The translations under genes were made by a program, and so were the position numbers. The notes beneath the pieces were generated by a model. The model saw nothing but the letters and a program-made list of their open reading frames with translations, was not told the origin of the DNA and did no database searches. 64,000 nt of DNA, taken from assembly GCA_019748155.1 (NCBI GenBank), contig JAIEPY010000022.1:16444-80443 (forward strand), written 5' to 3'. The number at the start of each line of letters is the position of its first letter. Position 1 is the first letter of the stretch. This DNA comes from Burkholderiales bacterium. GTDB taxonomy: Bacteria > Pseudomonadota > Gammaproteobacteria > Burkholderiales > UBA11063. Below, in pieces: positions 53,501 through 63,961 of the stretch.

Positions 53501-54071
53501 TAGTTATCCTTTAATCGATGATCTGTGTTTGCGTGATTTACGCGAGAGAAGCTTGCATGAGTTAGAATTTAACTTGCTGATTAAAGATAGCCATTCATTA
53601 CGTGAACAGATTGCTGATTTATTGGCTAGGTATTATGGTGATACACATCCATTTACGCGCTCTTGCCGGATGCTGGATAAAGTTGAAGCTGGGTTTTTAG
53701 TTGGATTTATTGATTTATTTTTTGAATATCAGGGCAAATATTGGATATTGGATTATAAAACCAATACCTTAACTGATTACACCCATGCGAAAAATCACTT
53801 GGCAATTGAAAGTCAGTTGGTGGAATCAATGGCAGATCATCATTACTATTTACAATATTTACTCTATCTGGTGGCGGTAAAACGCTATCTGGAGCAGCGT
53901 TTAGGTCTTGCTGATGCAACTGAACTTTTAGGGGGAGCTGTGTATTTTTACGTGCGGGGCATATTTACCGAGCAGCTTAGCTCTGGAGATGGAATTTACC
54001 TGGATACGGGGTGCCAAAATTTAGTCCGTGAATTAGACCTATTGTTTCGTGGAGTAAGCAATGCTGAATAA
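50547..54071 (+). CDS. recB: Exodeoxyribonuclease V subunit beta (RecB)
   Basis: 'VVEASAGTGKTWTIERLYIKALLE', 'VTFTNDATNELKQRI', 'FIDEFQDTDSLQWQIF', 'VVVGDPKQAIYRFRGADI', nuclease motif 'GFIDLFFEYQGKYWILDYKTN'; ATG at 50547 preferred over TTG at 50529. Confidence 0.93.
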   Translation: MNNTLHPLQQISFNHANQAYVVEASAGTGKTWTIERLYIKALLESSQPYDVSLPLSVENILVVTFTNDATNELKQRIATQIQTTINALIVMNKQGLDIGEDIFLAYLATRAELFEKDVTLLSRALQNFDQSAIYTIHGFCKRIIEDYQFECKTPSQFELVANKGRLIENLVVDFMRSEIINNPQFKDCIAEVLSNLEQLFNSSDFQQSLVEKISAKLPKDMFELLDNGYQLKYNLSNVPASLALLSQSELSEEDKRQAKAQFLAYLMQHLAAKFPAVNELSGVLSYDDLIQKVADSLKANLIDTDSSSSNILADKIYQQFPVAFIDEFQDTDSLQWQIFNQIYHLQQSTRRGNVVVVGDPKQAIYRFRGADIDTYLAARSQIGTKLELKHNFRSHPEIMNFVNQLFSLDNQNCTSETSFLGSGIDYSEVVAAASNNELYLPERHELNTLARDNSINVEFSDAPVQLVAINGVSADERRKRLLMAISFEILALLKLNPELKGKIAILVSKNSEANELVKFLAKYGLKAAELKLGNIFATSSALDLYHILLAISDLNNRKNFMRALSTQLLNLDLASLNLESNPDNNLFELLQQQFFTYKEIWERQGIISLVYHLIQDVIANHSSTSAIVSHRELANIWQLAELLNKQASKLHNQAELLYWFLHKTHDAQSNLESDLDGNNEELVRLDNDDEQIIITTQHKAKGLEYEILFCPFFKSGIKLDGTYDFNYRRPFFSNFRDENGMRSELIMDTMLGTQIIANDNKEAHRLNYVALTRAKQRLYIYLKQPTITKSTGKYNSNQRPDKIGELFGYVEKDPQDNSHNLFSYANFFAEDPSLALKQPALLPGVAVYNRNSLREEDLQALKFTAPPRTASANEFYTMYAEFNAQRCYTRQSYTALTTHGAEDFDISDYFVKNEAQQIATPNYRYSILSDGQLRGASFGVLFHSLCEAYPFSPTQLQQLLQQENLSADDEHDYPAQFSAMLEETFSYPLIDDLCLRDLRERSLHELEFNLLIKDSHSLREQIADLLARYYGDTHPFTRSCRMLDKVEAGFLVGFIDLFFEYQGKYWILDYKTNTLTDYTHAKNHLAIESQLVESMADHHYYLQYLLYLVAVKRYLEQRLGLADATELLGGAVYFYVRGIFTEQLSSGDGIYLDTGCQNLVRELDLLFRGVSNAE

Positions 54072-55860
54072 TTCTCAGTTACCAATTACTACTCAGCTGC
54101 TAACTTTAGCAAATCCAATGTCAGAAGCTCAGAGTACGCAATTAGCTAAAATAATTGATGCTTTATTTAATGATCTTGATGAAGGGCATAGCTGTAGTCT
54201 GGTTATGGATTTGGCTTTGCGCTTAGAGTGCGATGCGATTGAAATTAATGAATGCCTTCTCGCTAGTGGTTTATGCGCGCTATATCAAAACAAAATAATT
54301 AGTGAGTATGATAGCAAACCTTTTAGCATAGTCAATACTGATAGTGCATCATTGGTTTATATTAGCAAATATCTGAATTATGAACAAAGTATTGTTGCTA
54401 AAGTAAAACAACTAATGACTATGCCTGAAACTGATAATGTTGGTGTTAGTTATCAGCAAGGATTACAACAATTACAAACTTTATCCACGGCGGAAAATCG
54501 TCCAAATAGCGAGCAATTAGCCGCAATTATTGCCGCTAGTTGTCAAAAATTCAGTATTATCACTGGTGGTCCAGGTACTGGTAAAACCACTACGGTTACA
54601 CTGCTATTGTGGCTGCTTTATCAAACTTATGGTGCTGATTTAAAGGTACAAATTTGTGCGCCGACTGGTAAAGCAGCAATTCGCGTCCGCGATTCAGTGA
54701 GTAATACCTTGCGTTCTTTAGAACAAAGTTCATTGATTGATTTTGATAGTAATCTTTTTGCCGGGCTATTGAGAGAGGGAAATAATTTCTTAACCATTCA
54801 TAAGTTGCTCGGTTATCAGCATAATAGCATTTATTTTAAACATAATGCTCATAATCAGCTTGATTTAGATGTTTTAATTATTGATGAATCTTCAATGATT
54901 AGTTTGCCATTATTCAGCAAATTATTTCAGGCGCTTAATCTGGATAAATTAAAACATATTATCTTCTTGGGTGACAAAAATCAGCTGTCTTCAGTTGAAG
55001 AGGGCTATGTTTTTGCCTCGTTGGTGGCACTGCACAATGATACGTCAAATAATAATGATGTTTATGATTTATTTACTCAGATTCAAGAGCCAAATATCAC
55101 TCATGAGCTGTTGATTAGTAATCGTAATCAGGGAATAATCCATGAGCTGGCACAAGCAATCTTAACCCAAAATGAATCAGCACTGACAAGCTGTCTTGAA
55201 TCCTCAGAACAAGTTGAAGTTTTTGCTCCTGAACTTAAATTAGTTTTACAGCATGTGCTAGGTGATGCACATTCGACGTTCCGCCAATTTTTAAGCTTTG
55301 CACAAAATGCCAATAATGAGCATGATTCTGCTGAATTGTTCCGTTTATTTAGCGCTCAGACGATACTTTGTCTAACTAATGGTGGGGTATTAGGCTGTGA
55401 TAATCTCAATACTCGGCTTGAGCTGCAGATTAAGCGGATACTTGGAGTCAATGATGAATGGTATAACGGGCGGGCGATAATTATTTTACAAAATGATTAT
55501 AATCTGGAGTTGTTTAACGGTGATATTGGGATTTGTGTGTTAAAAGATGATCGCGCGCGCGTGGTATTTGAGAGTGGACGGGAGTTTATTCCCGAGGTAC
55601 TACCGAACTATACTCTTGCTTATGCGATTACGATTCATAAATCACAGGGTTCTGAATATCAGCAGGTTAGTATTGTTTTACCTACCCAGCAATCAGCTGA
55701 TGCTAGTGCCGGGCGCTTACTCAGTCGCGAATTACTCTATACGGCAGTGACGCGTGCCAAAAGTAATATTCGTTTGTATTGTGAACAGGAAACACTACTT
55801 GCCGCGATTAAACAGCAGACCGTACGCAATAGTGGCTTAGCAATATTTTTAACTGCTTAA
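54061..55860 (+). CDS. recD: Exodeoxyribonuclease V subunit alpha (RecD)
   Basis: 'IITGGPGTGKTTTVTLLLWLL', 'LIIDESSMISLPLFSKL', 'YAITIHKSQGSEYQQVSIVLP'; overlaps recB end. Confidence 0.93.
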   Translation: MLNNSQLPITTQLLTLANPMSEAQSTQLAKIIDALFNDLDEGHSCSLVMDLALRLECDAIEINECLLASGLCALYQNKIISEYDSKPFSIVNTDSASLVYISKYLNYEQSIVAKVKQLMTMPETDNVGVSYQQGLQQLQTLSTAENRPNSEQLAAIIAASCQKFSIITGGPGTGKTTTVTLLLWLLYQTYGADLKVQICAPTGKAAIRVRDSVSNTLRSLEQSSLIDFDSNLFAGLLREGNNFLTIHKLLGYQHNSIYFKHNAHNQLDLDVLIIDESSMISLPLFSKLFQALNLDKLKHIIFLGDKNQLSSVEEGYVFASLVALHNDTSNNNDVYDLFTQIQEPNITHELLISNRNQGIIHELAQAILTQNESALTSCLESSEQVEVFAPELKLVLQHVLGDAHSTFRQFLSFAQNANNEHDSAELFRLFSAQTILCLTNGGVLGCDNLNTRLELQIKRILGVNDEWYNGRAIIILQNDYNLELFNGDIGICVLKDDRARVVFESGREFIPEVLPNYTLAYAITIHKSQGSEYQQVSIVLPTQQSADASAGRLLSRELLYTAVTRAKSNIRLYCEQETLLAAIKQQTVRNSGLAIFLTA

Positions 55861-55867
55861 GTTATTA

Positions 55868-57361
55868 CTATTTATCTTTGCGGAAAAATTCCAAAAATTG
55901 TGCACCATATTTTTCTAACTTACGCGCGCCAACTCCAGAAATAGCGAGGAGTTGTTCATTGTTTTGCGGAAGTTTTTCTGCCATTTCCTGTAGCGTGGTG
56001 TCACTAAACACAATATATGCCGGAAGTTTTTCGCTATCTGCGATCTGACGGCGTAATTTACGTAACTCTTCAAAAACCTCTGGTGAATAATTCCCGCGGT
56101 ATTTACTTTTACTTTTGCTTGCGCTTTTGGCTATTACTGAAGTTGTTGCTACCGTACTAACAATATTTTCTTGAGGGTTACATACATCGCAATTACCACA
56201 ATTATCTGCGCTTGATTCGCCAAAGTAATTTAGCAAGATCCTGCGGCGGCAATAATTGGTCTCGGCATAACGTTTGACATGGTTAAGATTGGCTAAATTA
56301 AGTTGACTCTGGTTGCTGTTTTCAGCAAATGACTGTAGTAGTTTAAAATCAGCATAGCTAAAATAGATTAAGGTATCGCTGGCAAGCCCATCGCGTCCCG
56401 CCCGCCCAATTTCCTGATAATATCCCTCAAGACTCTTGGGTAAATTAAAATGGATGACATAACGAACATTAGATTTATCAATACCCATGCCAAAAGCGAT
56501 AGTCGCGCATACCACTTGAACTTTGTCCTGAATAAAATCCAGCTGTGCCGTGTGTCGCTCTTCAGCGGGTAATCCAGCATGGTAACTTGCGGCTTTAATT
56601 CCTTGTGCCTGTAATTCCTGTACCAGCTTGTCGCAACTATTGCGGCTTAGACAATACACAATCCCAGACTCCTGAGGTCGATCTTTGACAAATGCAATTA
56701 TTTCATTGGTACGCTCGCGTGGTTTGATCTCGCGCCTCACGGTAAGGCTCAAATTAGGGCGGTCAAATGACGCAGCAAAAATTTCAGGATTTGTGAGTCC
56801 TAATTGCTGGATAATATCCGTGCGTGTTTGTGCATTTGCGGTCGCGGTTAAGGCAATTAATGGAATATGGGGGAAATTAATTTTTAAGCTACCAAGTTTG
56901 GTATATTCTGGGCGGAAATCATGTCCCCAGCTCGAAACACAATGTGCTTCATCAATTGCAAATAAGCTTACAGGTAAGCGTTTTAATAAAAAATCAAGTT
57001 CCTTGCTAACTCGTTCGGGCGAAATATAGAGAATTTTAATTTCATTATTGAGGCATTTACGCGTTATAGTGTTTTGAGTGTCAAAATCAAGACTGCTATT
57101 TAAAAAGGCAGCCGCGATACCATTAGCATTTAAACTATCAACCTGATCTTTCATTAGTGAAATAAGCGGCGAAACCACAACACATAACCCGGGAAGCAAT
57201 AATGCTGGAATTTGAAAACAGATTGATTTACCACCACCGGTTGGCATGAGAACTACGGCATCTTTTTTAGCTAGAATTGATTGAATAATCTGTGCCTGCA
57301 TTGGGCGGAAGCTGTCATAGCCAAAATACTGTTTGAGTAAACTCTCGGGAGTATGATTCAT
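55868..57361 (-). CDS. recQ: ATP-dependent DNA helicase RecQ-like
   Basis: 'FGYDSFRPMQAQIIQSIL', 'MPTGGGKSICFQIPALL', 'DEAHCVSSWGHDFRPEY', zinc-binding Cys, C-terminal HRDC-like. Confidence 0.92.
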   Translation of the reverse strand: MNHTPESLLKQYFGYDSFRPMQAQIIQSILAKKDAVVLMPTGGGKSICFQIPALLLPGLCVVVSPLISLMKDQVDSLNANGIAAAFLNSSLDFDTQNTITRKCLNNEIKILYISPERVSKELDFLLKRLPVSLFAIDEAHCVSSWGHDFRPEYTKLGSLKINFPHIPLIALTATANAQTRTDIIQQLGLTNPEIFAASFDRPNLSLTVRREIKPRERTNEIIAFVKDRPQESGIVYCLSRNSCDKLVQELQAQGIKAASYHAGLPAEERHTAQLDFIQDKVQVVCATIAFGMGIDKSNVRYVIHFNLPKSLEGYYQEIGRAGRDGLASDTLIYFSYADFKLLQSFAENSNQSQLNLANLNHVKRYAETNYCRRRILLNYFGESSADNCGNCDVCNPQENIVSTVATTSVIAKSASKSKSKYRGNYSPEVFEELRKLRRQIADSEKLPAYIVFSDTTLQEMAEKLPQNNEQLLAISGVGARKLEKYGAQFLEFFRKDK

Positions 57362-57420
57362 AAACTTTTATCTCAATAACTTAATTTATTAAACGACATA
57401 TGCAACAACTGCGGTCAAAA

Positions 57421-58113
57421 TTAGCTTAATTTAACTGAAGCTAAATTATTTTTTAAAGCTTCAAATTTACCTTGATCTAATCTACCGTTAGTTCTGACGC
57501 CCGTGCCAAGGTGAATTTCACTAACTTTGCTTATGCTAATTAAATCTGTAGCATTTTCCGGCGTGATTCCTGCGCCAGCCAGTAAAATTACACCGCGGCT
57601 ACCTTGTTGCATCTCAGCTAATTGTTTTGAGCCACCTATGGCATTATCCTTACCACCTGAAGATAAAACCCGAGTGAGGTGTGGCGTATAGTTTTGTAGT
57701 TCTTGATAGGCGGCAACTACATCACTGCTAACGTCAATTGCGCGGTGAAAGGTTAGACCAACTCCCGTATTTTCCAATAATTTAATTACGGACTCCAGTT
57801 GTCTGAGGTTAATCACTCTATTTTCAGTTAATGAGCCAAAAACAATTGAACTAACCTTGCTATTACTAAGTAAATAGTCAATCTCGTGCAAAATTGTTGT
57901 CATATCCTGAGGCGTATAAATAAAGCTTTCACCATGCGGGCGCACCATCACATTAACCGGAATATTGACTGCTGTACATACATCACGGGCTAGTTCTAAT
58001 TTAGGCGATAAGCCACCTAGCTCAAAATCATGAATAAGTTCGAGGCGATTAGCACCATATTGTTCGGCACAGATTGCTTCTTCAAGATTAGTGGCAATTA
58101 TTTCAATTAACAT
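57421..58113 (-). CDS. cutC: Copper homeostasis protein CutC family
   Basis: 'AICAEQYGANRLELIHDFELGGLSPKLELA', 'VMVRPHGESFIY', 'LTFHRAIDV'. Confidence 0.92.
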   Translation of the reverse strand: MLIEIIATNLEEAICAEQYGANRLELIHDFELGGLSPKLELARDVCTAVNIPVNVMVRPHGESFIYTPQDMTTILHEIDYLLSNSKVSSIVFGSLTENRVINLRQLESVIKLLENTGVGLTFHRAIDVSSDVVAAYQELQNYTPHLTRVLSSGGKDNAIGGSKQLAEMQQGSRGVILLAGAGITPENATDLISISKVSEIHLGTGVRTNGRLDQGKFEALKNNLASVKLS

Positions 58114-58119
58114 TTTTTA

Positions 58120-59316
58120 TTACTCAGTAAAAGTCTGATTTTTGCGCAGTAATTGTCGTGTAAAGATTACACCAATAATTCCCTGTAGGATAATTAAAAT
58201 TCCTAAACATTCTTGTGGCTGTCCATAGTGAGTCATCAAGGAAATCATTCCACTTCCAGCAGCACCGCCCAACATTTGGATACAGGCATAAACCGCACCA
58301 GCAGTTCCGGCATTTTTGCTGAATAAGCTTAGTCCGCCTGCACTGGCGTTGGGATAAATAAACCCACAGCCACAGATGAGGATAACCAACGGAAGCATTA
58401 TAGTATAAAGATTAGTGAAATTAAAGACACCACCAATCAGGAAAAGTATCCCCGCAACTCCCAATAATCTTACGCCAAGCTGTAACATTTGATCAATACC
58501 GCGATGATAAATCATCTTACTATTTACATAGCTTGAGATAACTAAGGTGGCAGCGATAGCTAAATTGGTATAACCAAATTCCTCTGGCGAAAGGCCAACC
58601 TTAACCTGTAAAATATATGGCGATATAGTGACGTAAGCAAACATAGAGCATAGCGCAAACGCAGTTATTGCATTATAACGGAAGAATGCTCCATTGGTTA
58701 AAACTTCTTTATAATCGATAAGCATGTATTTTAGTGGTCGGTCAAGAAGATCATGGTTGGTTTCAGGTAGTGCTTTGACCGTATAAACTAAAAACACCAA
58801 AATATAAACTAATAAAAAAGCAAAACTTACCCGCCAGTTAAAATAATGCTCAATATAACCACCAATTACCGGAGCAATTGAAGCTGCAATCGGAATTACA
58901 ATACCTAAAACAGCACCAAAGCGCGCCATTTCTTGTTTATCCGGGCAGACATCTTTGGTAACTGCGCGCATAGTAGAACCAACCCCAACTAAGGCAACTC
59001 CCTGTATAAAACGTGCAATAAACAAGATGTTTAAGCTGGTAGCGATTAACGCAATCAGACTCCCAATTGCAGCAATCAACAAACTCCATAAGATTACAGG
59101 TTTGCGCCCGACCCGATCTGAAATTGGACCAAAGAATAGCGCACCTAAGCTAAATCCGACGGTGTAAAAGAAGATGGTATATTGAACCATGCTAATGCTG
59201 GTATGGAAATAATTCGCCATTGCTGGCATGGATGGCAAGTAAATGTCGGTAGACATTTGCGGTAATGCCCAAACTAATATAATAACTAATTTAAATCTGA
59301 GTGATAGAGGTTTCAT
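58120..59316 (-). CDS. MFS multidrug transporter, Bcr/CflA type
   Basis: 12-TM-like; 'MSTDIYLPSMPAMANYF', 'FGPISDRVGRKPVILW', 'IARFIQGVALVGVGSTMRAVTKD'. Confidence 0.88.
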   Translation of the reverse strand: MKPLSLRFKLVIILVWALPQMSTDIYLPSMPAMANYFHTSISMVQYTIFFYTVGFSLGALFFGPISDRVGRKPVILWSLLIAAIGSLIALIATSLNILFIARFIQGVALVGVGSTMRAVTKDVCPDKQEMARFGAVLGIVIPIAASIAPVIGGYIEHYFNWRVSFAFLLVYILVFLVYTVKALPETNHDLLDRPLKYMLIDYKEVLTNGAFFRYNAITAFALCSMFAYVTISPYILQVKVGLSPEEFGYTNLAIAATLVISSYVNSKMIYHRGIDQMLQLGVRLLGVAGILFLIGGVFNFTNLYTIMLPLVILICGCGFIYPNASAGGLSLFSKNAGTAGAVYACIQMLGGAAGSGMISLMTHYGQPQECLGILIILQGIIGVIFTRQLLRKNQTFTE

Positions 59317-59524
59317 GATGTATAGCTTTATTTGTAATTTTGAGATGAAGAATTGCAGATTTTACCACGTAATTACTTTAATTTGGAAATCAAGATTGCT
59401 ATAAAATATTTGCTTAAACCCAGATGCTTAAGCTGCGTTGTATCACTAAACAGTATTAGCTATCAGGAAAACTATAGTATAATTTACGATTAATCAATAT
59501 TTTTAGCTGAATGTTAGGTTTATC

Positions 59525-60319
59525 ATGCATGTTTTTTTTGAACAACATCAGATGGTTCTTTATGGGTTTTTGATATCAATGGGCTTTTTAGCTGGTTTTA
59601 TTGATGCTATTGCAGGCGGTGGTGGATTAATCAGCGTACCAGCGCTAACCTTAACAGGAATGCCAATTCCGCTGGTATTAGGTACAAATAAATTACAAAG
59701 TAGTATTGGAACAAGTATTGCAGTATATAAATATTATAAAGATGGTTTGATTAATTTCCGTACGGTTTACCGTGGTTTGGTGATGGGGTTTATTGGTGCT
59801 TTCGCAGGAGCAACGCTGGCTAATCACATGTCTAGTAAATTTATGAGTTATATTGTACCTTTTTTAATGCTGTTAGTATTTATCTTTAATCTATTTAATG
59901 AATCCTTGGGTGTAGAAAAAGGCAAGCAGCGTATGAGTGAGCTAGCTTTTTTTTCGATCTTTGGCTTTATATGGGGATTTTATGATGCGTTTTTTGGACC
60001 AGGGGTGGGGAATTTCTGGATAATTTCAATAGTGTTTTTCTTGGGGTATACATTTTTAAATGCTTCAGGCTATGCTAAGGTATTGAACTTAAAAAGTAAT
60101 TTATTTTCTTTAGCTATCTTTTTATATTATGGTAAAGTAAATTTTGTAATCGGATTGCTAATGGCTTGCGGGTCATTATGTGGTGGCTATCTGGGTGCCA
60201 AAATGGTTATTTTGCGCGGGTCAAAATTAGTTAGGCCATTTTTTATGATTATTGTTGGGGTTAATGTCGTGATATTATTTTATCAAATGATATTTAGCCG
60301 TGTTGGAAGTTTAGGTTAA
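59525..60319 (+). CDS. TSUP/TauE-SafE family membrane protein
   Basis: 'GFLAGFIDAIAGGGGLISVPAL', 'LGTNKLQSSIGTS', 'GFYDAFFGPGVGNFW'. Confidence 0.88.
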   Translation: MHVFFEQHQMVLYGFLISMGFLAGFIDAIAGGGGLISVPALTLTGMPIPLVLGTNKLQSSIGTSIAVYKYYKDGLINFRTVYRGLVMGFIGAFAGATLANHMSSKFMSYIVPFLMLLVFIFNLFNESLGVEKGKQRMSELAFFSIFGFIWGFYDAFFGPGVGNFWIISIVFFLGYTFLNASGYAKVLNLKSNLFSLAIFLYYGKVNFVIGLLMACGSLCGGYLGAKMVILRGSKLVRPFFMIIVGVNVVILFYQMIFSRVGSLG

Positions 60320-60327
60320 TTTACAAA

Positions 60328-61068
60328 ATGAAGGATGTAATAAATATGAAGATTAATAAAATTAATATATTGGTATCGAGTGCGATATTTTCTGGCTTAC
60401 CGTTATTTGCTCATGCCGCAGACTCTAATTTAAAGGAACGTAATATTATAGCAACCGGACATGCTCAGGTTTTTATTCCTGAAACGGTAGCAACTACGCA
60501 ATTAGCAATTAATGAAAATGGTAAAAATGCTGATGATATTCAAAAAAATGTTCGGGTTAAAGCTGATAAATTAGTTAAGGCTTTAAAATTCAGTCAACTA
60601 ACTACGAGTATCGAAACAATGTATTTTAGTGTGAATCCGCAGTGGTCTTATCCAAATAATGTGGCTAAGTTAGATGGCTATTCAGCTAGTTATAGCTTAC
60701 AGGTTAAGTCATCGTTAACTGATGCGGGTAAAATTATTGACTTAGCGATGGATAATGGGGCAACTTCAGTTAATGGTCCAAGTTTATCAGCAAGTGATAA
60801 AGAACGGAGTTCTGCTGAGTTGGAAGCAATTAAGCTTGCAACATTAGACGCTAAAAAACAGGCTGAAGCTAGTCTTAGCGCACTGGGGCTTCATTCTACT
60901 ACGGTGAAACAAATTACCGTGGTTAATGCTGGCAGCCATAATCAACCTCAGCCACGTTACGCAGCAATGAGCATGGCAAAACTAGATAATCAATCGGCAG
61001 CAACCACCCCTATTGAGGGAGGCAAAGAGGCGATTAGTGCTGAAGTTAGCCTAACAACAGGCTATTAA
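60328..61068 (+). CDS. SIMPL (DUF541) domain periplasmic protein
   Basis: Signal peptide; '[28 protein letters not shown]', 'Y(S)[35 protein letters not shown]'. Confidence 0.8.
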   Translation: MKDVINMKINKINILVSSAIFSGLPLFAHAADSNLKERNIIATGHAQVFIPETVATTQLAINENGKNADDIQKNVRVKADKLVKALKFSQLTTSIETMYFSVNPQWSYPNNVAKLDGYSASYSLQVKSSLTDAGKIIDLAMDNGATSVNGPSLSASDKERSSAELEAIKLATLDAKKQAEASLSALGLHSTTVKQITVVNAGSHNQPQPRYAAMSMAKLDNQSAATTPIEGGKEAISAEVSLTTGY

Positions 61069-61610
61069 TCCCAGTTGATAGTCTCTATTAAATGATTTTG
61101 ATTGGTGTAGATACAAACATCACCAGCAATTTCCAGCGATTTTTTTACGATCTGTTCTGCGCTCAAGTGCTCGGTATTGTCCGTGAGCGCTTTTGCTGCA
61201 GAATAGGCATACGAACCACCAGAACCAATTGCTGCGATATTGTACTCAGGTTCTAAAACATCTCCCGTACCTGTAATAATCAGGCTATGTTCTTTATCGG
61301 CAACAATTAACATTGCCTCTAATTTTTGTAACATCCGATCAGTACGCCATTCTTTAGCTAGCTCAACCGCTGAACGCATTAGCGCTCCATTGTGCATTTC
61401 TAATTTGGCTTCAAAACGCTCAAAGAGAGTGAAGGCATCGGCAGTGGCTCCGGCAAAGCCGGCAATTACCTGAGATTTATACAGCCGGCGAATTTTTCGT
61501 GCGGTTGACTTAATTACTACGTGTCCTAATGTTACCTGACCGTCGCCACCTACTGCCACTTGATTACCTTTGCGTACTGCTACAATGGTTGTACCGTGAA
61601 ATTGTTCCAT
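61065..61610 (-). CDS. hslV: ATP-dependent protease subunit HslV
   Basis: '[26 protein letters not shown]', '[21 protein letters not shown]', '[16 protein letters not shown]'. Confidence 0.95.
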   Translation of the reverse strand: MEQFHGTTIVAVRKGNQVAVGGDGQVTLGHVVIKSTARKIRRLYKSQVIAGFAGATADAFTLFERFEAKLEMHNGALMRSAVELAKEWRTDRMLQKLEAMLIVADKEHSLIITGTGDVLEPEYNIAAIGSGGSYAYSAAKALTDNTEHLSAEQIVKKSLEIAGDVCIYTNQNHLIETINWD

Positions 61611-61720
61611 ATTGATTCCTTTTGATTCGCGAAATGCTAAGTGATTATAGCCTAATTATGCTAAAATATAAGCCCTAAATCTATTTATTCAATAGTTATT
61701 TTGTAATTTAAGGAAAATAA

Positions 61721-63610
61721 ATGTTAAAAATTACTTTGCCGGATGGTTCAGTACGCGAATTTGAGAACGCGGTAACTGTCCTTGATGTCGCTAAAAACAT
61801 CAGTTCAAGTTTAGCCAAAGTTACTTTGGCTGGAGTAGTTAATGCCAATTTAGTTGATGTATCACATACAATTACTGCTGATTCAACATTGTGCTTGATT
61901 ACCGATAAAGATCCTGAAGGTTTAGAAGTAATTCGTCATTCTACCGCGCATTTATTGGCTCAAGCGGTGAAGCAACTTTATCCATCCGCTCAAGTTACCA
62001 TCGGTCCAGTGATTGAGAATGGTTTTTACTATGACTTTAGTTTTGAGCGTCCGTTTACACCTGAAGACTTGCTAGCGATTGAAAAGAAAATGGCGCATTT
62101 GGTTGATCAAAATATTGCTGTTGAACGGGTAGAGATGCCGCGTGAGGAAGCCATTCGTTTTTTTGATTCGCTCGGTGAGAAATATAAAGTTGAAATCATT
62201 AGTGCGATTCCTGAAGGACAAACTATTTCTTTATATCGTCAAGGTGATTTTATCGATTTATGCCGCGGTCCGCATGTTCCAAGTACCAGCAAATTAAAGT
62301 CTTTCAAACTAATGAAAGTAGCTGGTGCCTATTGGCGTGGTAATTCGGATAATGAAATGTTGCAACGTATTTATGGTACTGCGTGGCGCAATAAAGATGA
62401 GCTCAAAGATTATTTATTTATGCTTGAGGAAGCCGAGAAACGTGATCACCGCAAGATTGGTAAACAACTTGACTTATTTCATCTGCAGGACGAAGCGCCG
62501 GGTATGGTCTTCTGGCATCCTAAGGGCTGGGCTTTGTGGCAAGTGATTGAGCAATATATGCGCAAAGAGCTTGATGCTGATGGTTATCAGGAAATTAAGA
62601 CTCCGCAAATTGTTGATCGTAGCTTATGGGAAAAATCTGGACACTGGGATATGTATGGTGAACTAATGTTTTCAACTCACTCAGAAAATCGCGATTATGC
62701 AGTTAAGCCAATGAATTGCCCATGTCATATTCAAGTATTTAATCAAGGTTTAAAATCTTACCGTGATCTACCTATTCGCTTAGCGGAATTTGGTTCTTGT
62801 CATCGCAATGAGCCATCAGGATCATTACATGGGATCATGCGCGTGCGTAATTTTGTGCAAGATGATGCGCATATTTTCTGTACTGAAGAACAAATGGAAT
62901 CTGAGTCAATCAAATTTATTGACCTGGTTTATCGTGTTTATCAACGTTTTGGTTTTGACAAAGTGGAAGTTAAATTATCAACTCGTCCTGCAAAACGGGT
63001 CGGTGATGATAATCTGTGGGATGCTGCGGAACAAGCTCTAGCAGCGGCATTGAATAATAAAGGTTTAGCTTTCACTTTACAAGCAAGTGAGGGTGCTTTC
63101 TATGGTCCTAAGATTGAGTTTGCATTAAAGGATTGCTTGGGTCGCGAATGGCAATGTGGTACGCTGCAATTAGACTTCAATCTGCCAACCCGCTTAGGCG
63201 CGACGTATGTTGCTGAAGATGGTAGCAAAAAAATTCCGGTGATGTTGCATCGTGCTGCTTTAGGATCATTAGAACGCTTTATCGGGGTGTTGATTGAGCA
63301 TTATGCGGGTAATCTACCATTCTGGTTAGCTCCGGTACAAGTAGTGATCTTAAATATCTCTGAGAAACAGGCTGACTATGCGGCTTCAGTTTTGAGCGCG
63401 CTTAAAGCTCAAGGGGTTCGCGCTGAAATTGATTTATCCAATGAAAAAGTTGGATATAAAATTCGTCAGCACTCCATGCAAAAAATTCCATACTTGTTAG
63501 TTGTGGGTGATAGCGAAGTTGAAAATCAACAAGTAACTGTTCGTAAGCAAGATGGTTCAGATCTTGGTGCGATGAGTTTGGCTGATTTTTTGGCTGTCTG
63601 TAATGCGTAA
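61721..63610 (+). CDS. thrS: Threonyl-tRNA synthetase
   Basis: 629 aa; TGS domain, '[17 protein letters not shown]', '[10 protein letters not shown]', '[25 protein letters not shown]'. Confidence 0.96.
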   Translation: MLKITLPDGSVREFENAVTVLDVAKNISSSLAKVTLAGVVNANLVDVSHTITADSTLCLITDKDPEGLEVIRHSTAHLLAQAVKQLYPSAQVTIGPVIENGFYYDFSFERPFTPEDLLAIEKKMAHLVDQNIAVERVEMPREEAIRFFDSLGEKYKVEIISAIPEGQTISLYRQGDFIDLCRGPHVPSTSKLKSFKLMKVAGAYWRGNSDNEMLQRIYGTAWRNKDELKDYLFMLEEAEKRDHRKIGKQLDLFHLQDEAPGMVFWHPKGWALWQVIEQYMRKELDADGYQEIKTPQIVDRSLWEKSGHWDMYGELMFSTHSENRDYAVKPMNCPCHIQVFNQGLKSYRDLPIRLAEFGSCHRNEPSGSLHGIMRVRNFVQDDAHIFCTEEQMESESIKFIDLVYRVYQRFGFDKVEVKLSTRPAKRVGDDNLWDAAEQALAAALNNKGLAFTLQASEGAFYGPKIEFALKDCLGREWQCGTLQLDFNLPTRLGATYVAEDGSKKIPVMLHRAALGSLERFIGVLIEHYAGNLPFWLAPVQVVILNISEKQADYAASVLSALKAQGVRAEIDLSNEKVGYKIRQHSMQKIPYLLVVGDSEVENQQVTVRKQDGSDLGAMSLADFLAVCNA

Positions 63611-63627
63611 CTATTCTCATAGGTGGT

Positions 63628-63657
63628 AAAACAGGAGGTTGTATAGCCTCCTGTTTT
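63628..63657. terminator. Strong hairpin terminator (likely bidirectional) after thrS
   Basis: aaacaggagg-ttgtatag-cctcctgttt followed by T-rich sequence. Confidence 0.75.
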
Positions 63658-63961
63658 ATTTTTGGTTGCTAGCTAAAAGCTTTTCACAGCCATCAAGCAT
63701 AATATTGATACCAAATTCAAACATTTCATCATGTTCTTTTTCTGTTAACAAATTATAAAACTGCTGGTTTAATTCAAATTCTGGTTTTATATTTTCTGGT
63801 AAACCTGAGTGCTCTCTAATCGTGAGAGTGCTATGAGTTTCAAATGTTACATTACCAATGACAAATATGCGTAAATTCCTACCAATGTAACCAGCTTGCT
63901 TTAATGTAAAACCAAATGACATCATTTTGCATCCGCAGAAATCAGGTGCACCAAGAGGCAA
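63656..63961 (-). CDS. Hypothetical protein
   Basis: 101 aa ORF running left from near the window edge; no recognised motif; start uncertain. Confidence 0.35.
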   Translation of the reverse strand: MPLGAPDFCGCKMMSFGFTLKQAGYIGRNLRIFVIGNVTFETHSTLTIREHSGLPENIKPEFELNQQFYNLLTEKEHDEMFEFGINIMLDGCEKLLASNQK

